A stretch of 64,000 nucleotides of DNA from an uncultured Collinsella sp. (GTDB lineage: Bacteria; Actinomycetota; Coriobacteriia; Coriobacteriales; Coriobacteriaceae), in assembly GCA_958437935.1 (NCBI GenBank), contig CAUBPS010000001.1, forward strand, positions 186,001 through 250,000. Reading direction: 5' to 3'. This document shows, in pieces, positions 53,680-63,101 of this stretch. Numbering within the stretch: the first letter of the stretch is position 1; every line of letters starts with the position of its first letter. The notes under the pieces were generated by a model. It searched no databases and was not told where the DNA came from. It saw only the letters and a list, made by a program, of their open reading frames with translations. Position numbers and translations under genes: made by a program.

Positions 53680-56445
53680 TTACTCGGCACTCTTGAGGGC
53701 GCCGACCATGTCGATCTTGTTGAGGGTACGATTGGTGGCGAGGTTGACGATAAACGTAAAGCCAAAGGAAAGCACCACGGCAAGCACGTAGCTTAGCGGC
53801 TCGACCTCGACGTCAAAGTACAGCGACGGCATCTGCAAAATGTAGGTAAAGCTCTCGGCCAGCAAGCCACCCAGTGGCACGCCCAGTACGGTGCCAATCG
53901 CCGTGAGGATCAACGTCTCCTTGTTGACGTAGTGGTGCACCTCGCCGCGACGGAAGCCCAGCACCTTAATGGTCGCCAGCTCGCGCTCGCGCTCGGAGAT
54001 ATTCGTGTTGGACAGCGTAAACACCACCACAAACGATAGGCACGCTGCCATAAAGGTCACGAGCACCACGACAGAATTGATAATCGTAAAGTTCGCCTCG
54101 TAGTTCTGCCAATGTTCGGCCGTGCTCGAGATGGTGAGCCAACCATCGCTCTTAATCTTCTTGCTAAACGCAATCTGGTCAGAAGATGAGCCCTTAAGCA
54201 GCACAAAGATGCCGTTAAGGCGTGCGCTTCGACCGAACGCACGCTCATAGGTACTCTGCGTCATGTAAAGCGTGTTGCCCAGATAGTTGAGCGAAATGTC
54301 GCTGACTTTGACCTTGGCGACGTTGAGCGACGAATCCTGGACGTGTGCTGTATCGCCCGGCTGAATCCCCAGCACCAACTGTGAACTCTTGCTCAGATAC
54401 ACGTCCCCGTCACGCAAAGACAGCGGTTCTTTGGACTCATCCTCCAGGCGCACGTAATCGCCCAAGTTACCCGTGCGGTCGTCGGGAATCACGATGAGCT
54501 GCACGGTCTCGCTCTTGCCGCCAAACGTAAAGGTGACGTTGTCGGTCATAATCGGCAGCGTCGAAGTCACGGTCACGTTGGAATCATTGGCCGCGCTGCG
54601 CTCATCCAACGCCGCGCACGTCTGCGAAAAATCGTCGGGATTGGCGACCGCCAGCAGGTCATAGCGCGTGATATGCCCGTACTGCTTGGGCGACAGCGCG
54701 ACCGACGTGTCGCGGATGCCCATGCCGCAGATCACGAGCGCCGTGCAGCCGGCGATGCCGAAGATGGTCATAAAGGCACGTTTTTTGTACCGGAACAGGT
54801 TACGCGCCGCTACCTTGTTTAAGAAGCCCATGCGGCGCCAGATAAATCCGATACGCTCGAGCAGAATGCGTGAGCCGGCACGCGGCGCCTTGGGACGCAT
54901 GAGCGAAGCTGGGGTCTCGGCCATCTCGTGGCGGCAGGCGATAATCGTGGCGCCCACCACGCCCACAGCAAACAGCGCCACAGAAACGATTGAGGACACG
55001 ATGTCGTACGAAAGCAGCATCTGGGGCAGTGAGTACATGTCGTCGAACACCGTAAACAGGAACAGCGGCAGGCCCACAAATCCGATGATGTTGCCGAGCA
55101 CGCCACCGATCAGACACGCCCACAGCGAGTAGTCCACATATTTGGACAGGATGCGTCCGCGCGAATAGCCGAGTGCTTTGTACAGGCCGATGAGCGTACG
55201 CTCCTCCTCAACCATACGCGTGGCGGTGGTGAGACTGATGAGCACGGCGACGATAAAGAAGATGAACGGGAACACCGTGGCGATGGCCTCAATTGACGAG
55301 CTATCGCTCTCGACGCTCGAGTAGCTTGCGATATTGCCGCGATCCTGGATGTACCAGGTGCATTCGCCCAGGTCAGAGAGCTCGGCGCGGGCATCGGCAA
55401 ACTGTTGGTCGGCGGCGGCGCGGCGCTGGTCCAACTCGGCCTGAGCCTGGACGCGCTCCTCACTGCCCTCGGCCATACGATCGATGTTGCCCTGTTCAAT
55501 CCCAAAGAGCATATTCGCCTGGCGCTCGGCCGCATCCAAGCTTGCCGGCGTGTCGACCGTCAACTCCTGAGCGCGCGCCTTCTCACGCTCCTCGCGGATC
55601 TTCTCGATATTGCCCTTGACCTCGTTAATCCTTGCCGTATAGGCATCAGAATAGGAGTTGAGGTCCTTGGCTCCCTCGACGGCTACGTGGACTGCGGAAT
55701 AGGAAGAAGATGCCGCGGCATCCTCGCTCACATAGAACTTATAGTCCGCAGCCGAAGCAGCGCGAAAGGCGTTGACTGTCGAGTCGGAGCTCACGTCGGT
55801 AGGATCGAGGACCTCGGCCGTAATGGTGTAATCGCCCGCGGCAAACTGGTCCTTGGCACTTTGGTTCGACGAGCTCGCATCGTTGGCGGCAAAACTCACC
55901 GTATCGCCGAGCTTTTTGCCCGAAGCCTTCAGGAACTTCGAAGTCACCGCGACCTCATCGGCACTCTCGGGCAAATCACCGCTCACCAGCACCGGTTGAT
56001 CGATATTCTCCTTGGAAAGACTTTGCACGATCACGCGCTCGCGTGTTGTGCCCACGGCGGTGTAGGCGGTCTCGGTGTAGATACCCTCGGCCGTCTCGAC
56101 GCCGTCGACCTCTTGGATAGCCGCAAGATCGTCGCGCGTAAGGCCATAGGTCGACTGCACGTTAATGTCATAGACATTCTGCTGGTCAAAATAGGCGTCG
56201 ACCGAATCGCGTAGGTCCTCGCAGCCCGCCTTAAGACCGCACATCACGCTCACGCCGAGCGCGGTGATGACCACGATAGATAAGAAGCGCTTAAGACTGC
56301 CGCGGATTGTGCGGTAGATGCCGCGGCGAAAAACCGTCGGCACCATATCGTTTGAACTTTGGGCGGTGCGATAGGTCGTAAAATCCTGCTCGTGCTCCAT
56401 GTTCCGCGCGTCGCGGCGTTGGCTGTTTTGGCGGTCCTGGTCCAT
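53680..56445 (-). CDS. ABC transporter permease, FtsX/MacB type
   Basis: 921 residues from ATG 56445, 5 bp after the stop of the ATPase gene (an overlapping GTG at 56457 is possible). Layout: helix near residue 55 (RFLSIVVITALGVSVMCGL), a long extracellular MacB-PCD-like part with a coiled coil (~270-360), three helices, a second helix/soluble domain pair, and three final helices. Both FtsX domains are present (ATRMVEEERTLIGLYKALGYSRGRI; SNTNISERERELATIKVLGFRRGEV). It works with the upstream ATPase to export or to extract lipophilic or peptide compounds, or to act in envelope signalling. Confidence 0.92.
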   Translation of the reverse strand: MDQDRQNSQRRDARNMEHEQDFTTYRTAQSSNDMVPTVFRRGIYRTIRGSLKRFLSIVVITALGVSVMCGLKAGCEDLRDSVDAYFDQQNVYDINVQSTYGLTRDDLAAIQEVDGVETAEGIYTETAYTAVGTTRERVIVQSLSKENIDQPVLVSGDLPESADEVAVTSKFLKASGKKLGDTVSFAANDASSSNQSAKDQFAAGDYTITAEVLDPTDVSSDSTVNAFRAASAADYKFYVSEDAAASSSYSAVHVAVEGAKDLNSYSDAYTARINEVKGNIEKIREEREKARAQELTVDTPASLDAAERQANMLFGIEQGNIDRMAEGSEERVQAQAELDQRRAAADQQFADARAELSDLGECTWYIQDRGNIASYSSVESDSSSIEAIATVFPFIFFIVAVLISLTTATRMVEEERTLIGLYKALGYSRGRILSKYVDYSLWACLIGGVLGNIIGFVGLPLFLFTVFDDMYSLPQMLLSYDIVSSIVSVALFAVGVVGATIIACRHEMAETPASLMRPKAPRAGSRILLERIGFIWRRMGFLNKVAARNLFRYKKRAFMTIFGIAGCTALVICGMGIRDTSVALSPKQYGHITRYDLLAVANPDDFSQTCAALDERSAANDSNVTVTSTLPIMTDNVTFTFGGKSETVQLIVIPDDRTGNLGDYVRLEDESKEPLSLRDGDVYLSKSSQLVLGIQPGDTAHVQDSSLNVAKVKVSDISLNYLGNTLYMTQSTYERAFGRSARLNGIFVLLKGSSSDQIAFSKKIKSDGWLTISSTAEHWQNYEANFTIINSVVVLVTFMAACLSFVVVFTLSNTNISERERELATIKVLGFRRGEVHHYVNKETLILTAIGTVLGVPLGGLLAESFTYILQMPSLYFDVEVEPLSYVLAVVLSFGFTFIVNLATNRTLNKIDMVGALKSAE

Positions 56446-56450
56446 GGGCG

Positions 56451-57152
<702 letters not shown>

Positions 57153-57205
57153 CGATCGGTTCCCATCTGGTCGGATAACTCTTTAGTATTACCCATTTCA
57201 CGCCG

Positions 57206-57252
57206 ACCAAAAAGGGACAGGTTCATTTTGGCAGGTTTTATATGGGGAAACG
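57206..57252 (-). repeat. REP-like element, copy F
   Basis: Minus-strand copy: CATATAAAACCTGCCAAAA, TGAACCTGTCCC, TTTTTGGT. The TTTTTGG side faces the ATPase gene. Confidence 0.87.
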
Positions 57253-57353
57253 ACAGCCATAGATGAGGCGCCGGGGAGGCAGAGAAATCATCGACAGGGT
57301 CAGGCCGACCGCCAAACACAACGCACGCATCTCTATCTGTCAGCCGAATCATT

Positions 57354-57382
57354 CGAACAGCTGTTCGTTTCTATGATATGAT
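57354..57382 (+). promoter_or_regulatory. LexA-type SOS box over the promoter of the GyrI-like gene
   Basis: CGAACAGCTGTTCG (57354-57367) is a perfect palindrome that fits the Gram-positive/actinobacterial LexA consensus CGAAC-N4-GTTCG. TATGAT -10 candidates follow at 57372 and 57377, so bound LexA would block the promoter. Confidence 0.7.
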
Positions 57383-57423
57383 TCCACTATCTAAGTAGGC
57401 CAATACGCAGAAAGGCGGCCAAC

Positions 57424-58062
57424 ATGGCGTTCGACTTTAAGAAGGAATGCAAGGAGCTCTACAAACCTGCAAGCAAGCCGAGTATCGTAACTGTCCCGCC
57501 TATGAGCTACGTTGCCGTTCGCGGAAAGGGCGACCCAAATACCGAAGGTGGCGAGTATCAAAACGCCCTGCCACTGCTTTACGGCATCGCCTATACCGTC
57601 AAGATGTCGAAGAAAGGCTCAAGGAGTATCGAGGGCTATTTCGACTTTGTAGTACCGCCGCTCGAGGGATTCTGGTGGCAAGACTCCCCGAGCGGCGACA
57701 TCGATTATGTACGCAAGGACGATTTCAACTTTATCTCGTGCATCCGCCTGCCCGATTTCGTCAGCCGAGATGATTTTGACTGGGCAGTCGCGGAAGCCAC
57801 GACCAAAAAGAAACTGGACTTTTCTGCCGTCGAGCTGCTTAAAGTTGACGAGGGTCTCTGCGTTCAATGTATGCACACCGGGCCCTACGACAACGAACCG
57901 GCGACTGTAGGCGCTATGAATGAATACACGACCGAGCAGGGCTATGTCCCCGACTTCTCAGACACCCGTTTCCATCACGAAATCTATCTCTCCGATCCAC
58001 GCAAATGTGCACCGGAGAAACTAAAGACCGTGGTTCGTCATCCCATCAAGCGCGCTGAATAG
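57424..58062 (+). CDS. GyrI-like effector-binding domain protein
   Basis: 212 residues: a GyrI-like domain alone, without a DNA-binding region. Seen: PMSYVAVRGKGDPNTEGGEYQNALPLLYGIAYTVKM, ALVPPLEGFWW-type segment PPLEGFWWQDSP, and CMHTGPYDNEPATVGAMNEY with HHEIYLSDPRKCAPEKLKTVVRHP. The fold binds small hydrophobic or cationic compounds. E. coli SbmC/GyrI is SOS-induced and protects gyrase from toxins; the LexA box here suggests a like role, though stand-alone members of this subgroup have also been described as cyclopropanoid hydrolases. AAAGGCGG precedes ATG 57424. Confidence 0.88.
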   Translation: MAFDFKKECKELYKPASKPSIVTVPPMSYVAVRGKGDPNTEGGEYQNALPLLYGIAYTVKMSKKGSRSIEGYFDFVVPPLEGFWWQDSPSGDIDYVRKDDFNFISCIRLPDFVSRDDFDWAVAEATTKKKLDFSAVELLKVDEGLCVQCMHTGPYDNEPATVGAMNEYTTEQGYVPDFSDTRFHHEIYLSDPRKCAPEKLKTVVRHPIKRAE

Positions 58063-58160
58063 CGTGGAGCGTCATTTCACGCGCTAGGTTTTAAGCCAGC
58101 CAGCCGCCTCCCAGGCCGTCCGGTAATAATCTTGACGCGGCCCGTCGCATCTTATATCCC

Positions 58161-58268
58161 CTAGGGGAAACTGCGTCCCGTTCTGAAGCCTCAAACTGGG
58201 ATGCAGTTTCCGCTAGGCGCCCCAAGAGGAAAGTGCGTCCCACTCCGCAGCGTCACGCCGGGACGCAC
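58161..58268. repeat. Two tandem palindromes with 18-nt loops
   Basis: Unit 1: CTAGGGGAAACTGCGTCCC (58161-58179) against 58198-58216, 17 of 19 pairs. Unit 2: GTGCGTCCC (58233-58241) against GGGACGCAC (58260-58268). Both loops are 18 nt, and the left arms share GGAAA.TGCGTCCC. Confidence 0.85.
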
Positions 58269-58298
58269 CCTCAGCCCACAGCCTTCCACGTCGACCTT

Positions 58299-58348
58299 CC
58301 CCAGATAAAACCTGCCAAAATAAACCTGTCCCTTTTTGGTAGGTTTTA
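58299..58348 (+). repeat. REP-like element, copy G
   Basis: CCAGATAAAACCTGCCAAAA, TAAACCTGTCCC, TTTTTGGTAGGTTT. It overlaps the stop codon of the histidine kinase gene. Confidence 0.9.
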
Positions 58349-59707
58349 GAGGCGGACGGTGAAGGCGATCTGATGGTCGTGGCCGGACACGGTAGCGGAG
58401 CCGCCATGGGCCTCGGCGATGGCGCGCACGACGGATAGACCCACGCCCGAGCCGCCCGTCTTGGAGCTGCGCGACACATCTGCGCGGTAGAAGCGGTCGA
58501 ACAGCCGGTCCAGGTCGCCTTCGGGCAGCTCGTCCACGGCGTTCGATACGACAAGTTCGGCGGCGCCCTTACCCTGACCGCGCGAGGCTGCGCGCAGGCT
58601 TAGCTCAATCACGCTGCCCTCGCTCGCATAACGCGTGGCGTTATCCAGCAGCAACTCAACCATCTGCGCCACCGCTGCAGCGTCGGCATGGGTCCGCACG
58701 CCGCTCGCAATCGACGTCGACAGACGCTTGCCGCGCGAAACCGCCACCGACTCAAACGGCGCCGCCGCCTTGTCCACGGCCTCCGAAAGATCGATCGATG
58801 TCATGGTAAAGCCCGCCGAGCCCTCGTCCATGCGAGCTAAAAATACCAGACGCTCCGTGAGCGCCGTCAACCGTGCAACCTGCTCGTGAATGCTCTGCGT
58901 CCATTCGCTCTCGCCGTTCTCGATTTCCTGCACCTCGTTAGCGGCATCAATCACGGCCAGCGGCGTCTTGATCTCGTGGCTTGCATCGGTAATAAAGCGC
59001 TTTTGCTTGCTGTAGCTCTCGACCATCGGTCGAATCACCGCGCCCGAGGCACCCGCCACGATTGCCAGCACCGCCAGCCAGCCAATGCAACTGATTGCCA
59101 CGCTCGCGCTCAAAAACGAATGAAAGCTTGCAAGCTCGCGCGAGCAGTCCACGAACACATAGGTGGTCTCATCGTCTTGAACCGTAACCGTATAGCGGTA
59201 GTTACCAGAAAAGCCCGAGACCCAACCCTTGGAATACAACTTTGCGGCAATACTGGCGGCGCGCTTGGCACCCACCGCGGCAATGCGGGCCGTATTGACA
59301 TCGGCAACCTGACCGGCGTCAATCGTCACCGTAAAGTAGCGCGTGTCGAAGGGAGACTCCGCCGTCATGCCTTCGAAGTGCCTGATGCGAACGCCCGCCT
59401 GACTATCGCCGGCATCCTTGCCATTAGCAGGATCGTCTTTAGGCTCGTCCCCCCAATCGATACCGTCCTTGCCCGCCAGGATATAGTCCAGGCGAGCGTC
59501 GGCCATCTTGCAGACATGCGAATAATTGACGATGTTGATGCCGACGATGATGAGCGTGAGCACCACGGTCACGGCACCCATGGCAACGAGGATAAATTTG
59601 CGACGCAGGCGGCAGACCAATGCGTCAACAGAATTAGCCCGCCCCGTACTACTCGAGGCGGCGTGAAACCGCTCCGTCACGCGTTTGCACCACGCGCGTA
59701 CGCTCAC
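58346..59707 (-). CDS. Sensor histidine kinase
   Basis: 453 residues from GTG 59707, overlapping the response-regulator stop by 3-4 bp (GTGA). Two membrane helices (~38-60 and ~220-245) enclose an extracytoplasmic sensor domain of ~150 residues with no known fold. Kinase core: H-box FITDASHEIKTPLAVI, N-box MVELLLDNATRYA, G-box TGGSGVGLSVVRAIAEAHGG; F-box FDRFYRADVSRSSK. No clear HAMP domain. It forms a two-component pair with the OmpR-type regulator. The stimulus is unknown. Confidence 0.93.
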   Translation of the reverse strand: MSVRAWCKRVTERFHAASSSTGRANSVDALVCRLRRKFILVAMGAVTVVLTLIIVGINIVNYSHVCKMADARLDYILAGKDGIDWGDEPKDDPANGKDAGDSQAGVRIRHFEGMTAESPFDTRYFTVTIDAGQVADVNTARIAAVGAKRAASIAAKLYSKGWVSGFSGNYRYTVTVQDDETTYVFVDCSRELASFHSFLSASVAISCIGWLAVLAIVAGASGAVIRPMVESYSKQKRFITDASHEIKTPLAVIDAANEVQEIENGESEWTQSIHEQVARLTALTERLVFLARMDEGSAGFTMTSIDLSEAVDKAAAPFESVAVSRGKRLSTSIASGVRTHADAAAVAQMVELLLDNATRYASEGSVIELSLRAASRGQGKGAAELVVSNAVDELPEGDLDRLFDRFYRADVSRSSKTGGSGVGLSVVRAIAEAHGGSATVSGHDHQIAFTVRL

Positions 59708-60393
59708 GCCTGCTCGCCTTCCTCGACAACCTCGAGCGAATAGCCCTGGTTGCGCGATGCACGAATGGCCACGTCGGCACCAAGTCCCGTCAGCTTTTTG
59801 CGCAGGTACGAGATATAGACCCACACTACGTTGGCGCCTTCGGGCGCGTCCTCACCCCAGACTTCGAGCATCAGACGCTCGGTGGGCATGCGCGTGCCGG
59901 CGTTGCGCATAAAGAGCTCCATAAGCTGAAACTCACGATTAGCCAAGTGCTCCTCGCCCAAAGGGCCAACGAGTGCGTACGATGCCGTGTCGAGGCGCAC
60001 GTTGCCCACACTGAGCGTCGTGGCGTCAATTGCCGTCGCGGCACGCGTCATGGCACGAATACGCGCAAGCAATTCCTTGGCGGCAAACGGCTTGGTCAGG
60101 TAATCGTTGGCACCGGCATCCAGACCCTCGACCTTATCGGACACCTCGCTTTTTGCCGTGAGCATGATGATGGGCAGGCGTTTGCCGGCTTCACGCGTGC
60201 GTTTGAGCACCTCGATGCCATCCATGCCGGGCATCATGATATCTAGGATTGCGGCGTCATAGTCGTTGGCGAGCAGATATTCGAGCGCCGTCAGACCGTC
60301 GAGGGCGGTGTCGACCTCGTAGTCGCTATGTTGAAGAATCGCGGTAAGGGCGCGGGAGAGGCCGGGTTCGTCCTCGGCAAGCATCAGCTTCAC
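59704..60393 (-). CDS. Response regulator, OmpR family
   Basis: 229 residues. Receiver: LAEDEPGLSRALTAIL (acidic pocket), phospho-Asp in DAAILDIMMPGMDGIEVL, Thr/Lys in IMLTAKSEVSDK. Winged-helix output domain from ~residue 130: LANREFQLMELFMRNAGTRMPTERLMLEVWG and VVWVYISYLRKKL. It is the first gene of the pair with the kinase. Direct repeats spaced as for OmpR-type regulators lie upstream, pointing to self-regulation. Confidence 0.95.
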   Translation of the reverse strand: MKLMLAEDEPGLSRALTAILQHSDYEVDTALDGLTALEYLLANDYDAAILDIMMPGMDGIEVLKRTREAGKRLPIIMLTAKSEVSDKVEGLDAGANDYLTKPFAAKELLARIRAMTRAATAIDATTLSVGNVRLDTASYALVGPLGEEHLANREFQLMELFMRNAGTRMPTERLMLEVWGEDAPEGANVVWVYISYLRKKLTGLGADVAIRASRNQGYSLEVVEEGEQA

Positions 60394-60458
60394 AGTTGCT
60401 CCTTTGGCGCATGGAAATACAGGTTTCGATACTGCCGATAATAGCGCACCGAAAGCTG

Positions 60459-60528
60459 CCTTAGCGCAGCCTTAGCGGCTCAACCTGCGCGTTTTCAAAT
60501 ACGCAGGATTTGGCTTAACCAAACTTAA
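60459..60528 (-). promoter_or_regulatory. OmpR-type direct repeats upstream of the response regulator
   Basis: CCTTAGCG at 60459 and 60470 (11-bp spacing), and CTTAA at 60514 and 60524 (10-bp spacing), either side of a hairpin CCTGCG..CGCAGG (60484-60507). The 11-bp repeat spacing is a mark of this regulator class. Target assignment is inferred. Confidence 0.5.
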
Positions 60529-60621
60529 GGCGCAGATGCCGAGCGCTTGGACGCATGCCGGTCGCGAAAAGACGGCGACTCGTTCTTTCACGGCGTCCTA
60601 GTTATGCAAAGTGCTCGAACG

Positions 60622-61200
60622 TTATTCCTCGTACGCGCCCTCAAGCCGGAGCAGCAACTCCTTACGGTCGAGGCCGCCGGCATATCCGTTAAGCGAGCCG
60701 TCGGCGGCAACCACGCGATGGCACGGCACGATAATCGAAATGGGATTGCGTGCAACCGCAGCCCCCACGGCACGCGGGGACACAACGGGTGCTTCGTTTC
60801 CCGGTACACGATGTCGAGCCGCAACACGCTGGGCAATCTCACCATACGTAGCGACCTCGCCACGCGGGATAGAAAGCAGCTCAAACCAAACCTCACGCTG
60901 AAACGCCGTGCCAATCATATGCAACGGCGGCGTAAACCGAGGCTCCTGCCCCGCAAAATAAGCATTCAGCCAAGCCCAAGAACGCTCAAGCACCGAAGAT
61001 GCCGCGCCATTTGCCGGACTCACCGAAGACATCCCACCGGTACCAGAAACCGCATCGGCACCTACGACATACTCCGCATCCTCTTTGAGCAGCGTAGAGC
61101 CAAAGTGCTCCTGACCCTCAAACCAAAGCCCCGTCAAACCGCGGCCATCAGCGGCAAGCAAGATTTCGCCCAAAGGCGAAGCAAACGTCGTCGTGACCAC
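60622..61200 (-). CDS. ogt: Methylated-DNA-[protein]-cysteine S-methyltransferase
   Basis: 192 residues from GTG 61200, with AAAGGAG six bases before. It takes the methyl group from O6-methylguanine onto its own Cys. Seen: IPRGEVATYGEIAQRVA (DNA-binding helix-turn-helix), RAVGAAVARNPISIIVPCHRVVAADGSLNGYAGG (PCHR with acceptor Cys; Asn hinge). It is a single-domain Ogt, somewhat longer than average through a Ser/Gly-rich insert near residue 50-65. Confidence 0.95.
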   Translation of the reverse strand: MVTTTFASPLGEILLAADGRGLTGLWFEGQEHFGSTLLKEDAEYVVGADAVSGTGGMSSVSPANGAASSVLERSWAWLNAYFAGQEPRFTPPLHMIGTAFQREVWFELLSIPRGEVATYGEIAQRVAARHRVPGNEAPVVSPRAVGAAVARNPISIIVPCHRVVAADGSLNGYAGGLDRKELLLRLEGAYEE

Positions 61201-61373
61201 CAGCGGCTCCTTTCAAAACTTCGCAAACATAATACCGCGAATTGTGCAGACAACCCCGCAGATACGTCTGGGCGGGCTCGCAATTGCTTAAGCGAGGCTG
61301 TTTTCCCCAATCAAGCGAAGAAGACACGGGGCTTAGACGCCAGAGCGGTACCCCTGCCAGCCGAGCTCTAATA

Positions 61374-61531
61374 CTTTCCCGAGAAGTGAACGAGTAAAAA
61401 CGAAGCCCCGGAGCATCCACACCTTTAGACCATAAAACCGCAGGATTCGCGCAGCAAAACCGCAGGAAATAGCGGTCAAAAAATGCCAATACTTCGGGGG
61501 TCCAAATAAGGTCGTTCACTTCTCGGCAAAG
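61374..61531. repeat. MITE-like element, ~158 bp with 20-bp terminal inverted repeats
   Basis: CTTTCCCGAGAAGTGAACGA (61374-61393) matches the reverse complement of 61512-61531 at 19 of 20 positions. Inside, AAAACCGCAGGA occurs twice (about 61434 and 61463). No transposase frame is present. Confidence 0.75.
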
Positions 61532-61560
61532 AATTAGACCCCGATTCACCCCAACCCCAA

Positions 61561-61720
61561 AGTCGCCCCAGGCAGCAGGCGCGACAACGCCGCGGCTGCC
61601 GTCACGGCCCCGCAGTCACCCCAGGCAGCAGGCGCAACGCGCCGCAGCTGCCGGCCGCGCCCCACAGTCCCCCAAGGCGGCAGGCGCAAAGTGCCGGGGC
61701 CGCCGCCGGGACCAGGGCCC
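61561..61720. repeat. Three imperfect GC-rich tandem repeats (~58 bp)
   Basis: CCCCAGGCAGCAGGCGC and a following CGCCGC.GCTGCCG part recur near 61565, 61619 and (weaker, CCCCAAGGCGGCAGGCGC) 61672. No gene is supported; the stretch separates ogt from asd. Confidence 0.7.
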
Positions 61721-61805
61721 GCAACGGCCACGTGCTCCCACATCAGCCCAGCGGCCCCAACCAACAACGGCCCCATCGCAGACCGCTTGCAGCAGCGTCA
61801 CCGCA

Positions 61806-61934
61806 GGCGGGGGCCGGGCTTAGTTTTCAGAACACTCCGCAGACCAGTGTGGCGCCTTGTCCGCGGCTCCGAAGGAGCAGGACAAGGCGCCACACATGGT
61901 CGAGGACGTTCTGAAAACTAAGCCCGGCCCCGCC
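61806..61934. repeat. Composite palindrome next to asd (~129 bp)
   Basis: Outer arms (61806-61833 / 61908-61934) match over 27 bp bar one extra G and contain CCGGGCTTAGTTTTCAGAAC. Inner arms TGTGGCGCCTTGTCC / GGACAAGGCGCCACA pair perfectly, with GCTCC-gaa-GGAGC in the loop. It may end asd transcription. Confidence 0.9.
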
Positions 61935-61946
61935 GGACAGGCCACA

Positions 61947-62972
61947 CTACTCGCAGAGCAGCTTGGCGATCTGGACGGCGTTGGTTGCCGCGCCCTTACG
62001 GATTTGGTCGCCGCAGCACCAGAAGGTGATGCCGCGCGCAGCCTCGGGGTTCGAGATGTCGCGGCGCACGCGACCGACCCAGATCAGGTCCTGGTCGGAC
62101 GTATCCATCGGCATGGGGAAACGGTCGTGTGCATCCTCGGCAGCCATATCGTCAACCAGCTTGACGCCGGGAGCGGCAGCCAGCGCAGCACGGGCCTCCT
62201 CGACCGTAATATCGCGCTCAAACTCGAGCGTAATGCTCTCGGAGTGCGAACGCAGCACGGGCACGCGCACGCAGGTGCAGTTCACGCGCAGCTCGGGCAG
62301 ATGCATGATCTTGCGGCCCTCGTTTTGCAGCTTCATCTCCTCGGAGGTAAAGCCCTCCTCCTTGACGCCGCCAATCTGCGGAATCAGGTTGCTCGCCAGC
62401 TGGGCGGCAAACGCGCGCGGCTCGGGAATCTCCTCGCCGCGGCCCAGGGCGGCCAGCTGAGCCTCGAGCTCGGCCATACCGGGAGCGCCGGCACCCGAAG
62501 CCGCCTGATACGTCGAGACGATCATGCGCTTCACGCCGGCGAGCTGATGCAGCGGCCACGTGGGAACCAGGCCGATGATGGTCGCGCAGTTGGGATTGGC
62601 GATAAGGCCGTGATGCCACTTGATATCGTCGGCATTGATCTCGGGCACGACCAGCGGCACCTCGGGATCCATGCGGAAGGCATGGCTGTTGTCGACCACG
62701 ACGGCGCCGCGCTTGACGGCCTCGGGCAGTAGCTCCTTCGCGATGTCGTCGCCGGCAGCGCCGAGTACGATGTCGCAGCCCTCAAAGGCCTCGGGGCAAG
62801 CCTCTTCAATCACAACCTGCTCGCCGCGGAACTCAACGGTCTTGCCCGCAGAGCGCGCGCTCGCCAGCAGCTTGAGCTTACCGACCGGAAACTCCTGCTC
62901 GTTGAGGCACTCGAGCATCTGGGTGCCCACGGCTCCCGTCGCGCCCAAAATAGCAACCGTGTACTGTTTCAT
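61947..62972 (-). CDS. asd: Aspartate-semialdehyde dehydrogenase
   Basis: 341 residues from ATG 62972, with AAAGGGGGAAGC upstream. It reduces aspartyl phosphate to the semialdehyde for lysine, diaminopimelate, threonine and methionine synthesis. Seen: VAILGATGAVGTQMLECL (NADP site), LIANPNCATIIGLVPTWPL (catalytic Cys), IVSTYQAASGAGAPGM, and HSESITLEFERDI (catalytic His). Length is normal. It follows lysC on the same strand, after a hairpin, so the first two pathway enzymes lie together. Confidence 0.96.
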   Translation of the reverse strand: MKQYTVAILGATGAVGTQMLECLNEQEFPVGKLKLLASARSAGKTVEFRGEQVVIEEACPEAFEGCDIVLGAAGDDIAKELLPEAVKRGAVVVDNSHAFRMDPEVPLVVPEINADDIKWHHGLIANPNCATIIGLVPTWPLHQLAGVKRMIVSTYQAASGAGAPGMAELEAQLAALGRGEEIPEPRAFAAQLASNLIPQIGGVKEEGFTSEEMKLQNEGRKIMHLPELRVNCTCVRVPVLRSHSESITLEFERDITVEEARAALAAAPGVKLVDDMAAEDAHDRFPMPMDTSDQDLIWVGRVRRDISNPEAARGITFWCCGDQIRKGAATNAVQIAKLLCE

Positions 62973-63101
62973 GCTTCCCCCTTTAAAGGTTGTGGCTTTT
63001 GCCCGCACGCCGAGCAGGCCGATTATTGTTGCCAGTGTATACAAGAACGGGGCGGACACGAAACCCGCCCCGTCGAAACGAAACCGAAACGAAACGCCCC
63101 G

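Noticed and set aside
61148..61549. Minus-strand frame upstream of and overlapping ogt
   Set aside because: It runs through the MITE-like block and lacks a ribosome site and family motifs; ogt has its own GTG and AAAGGAG.
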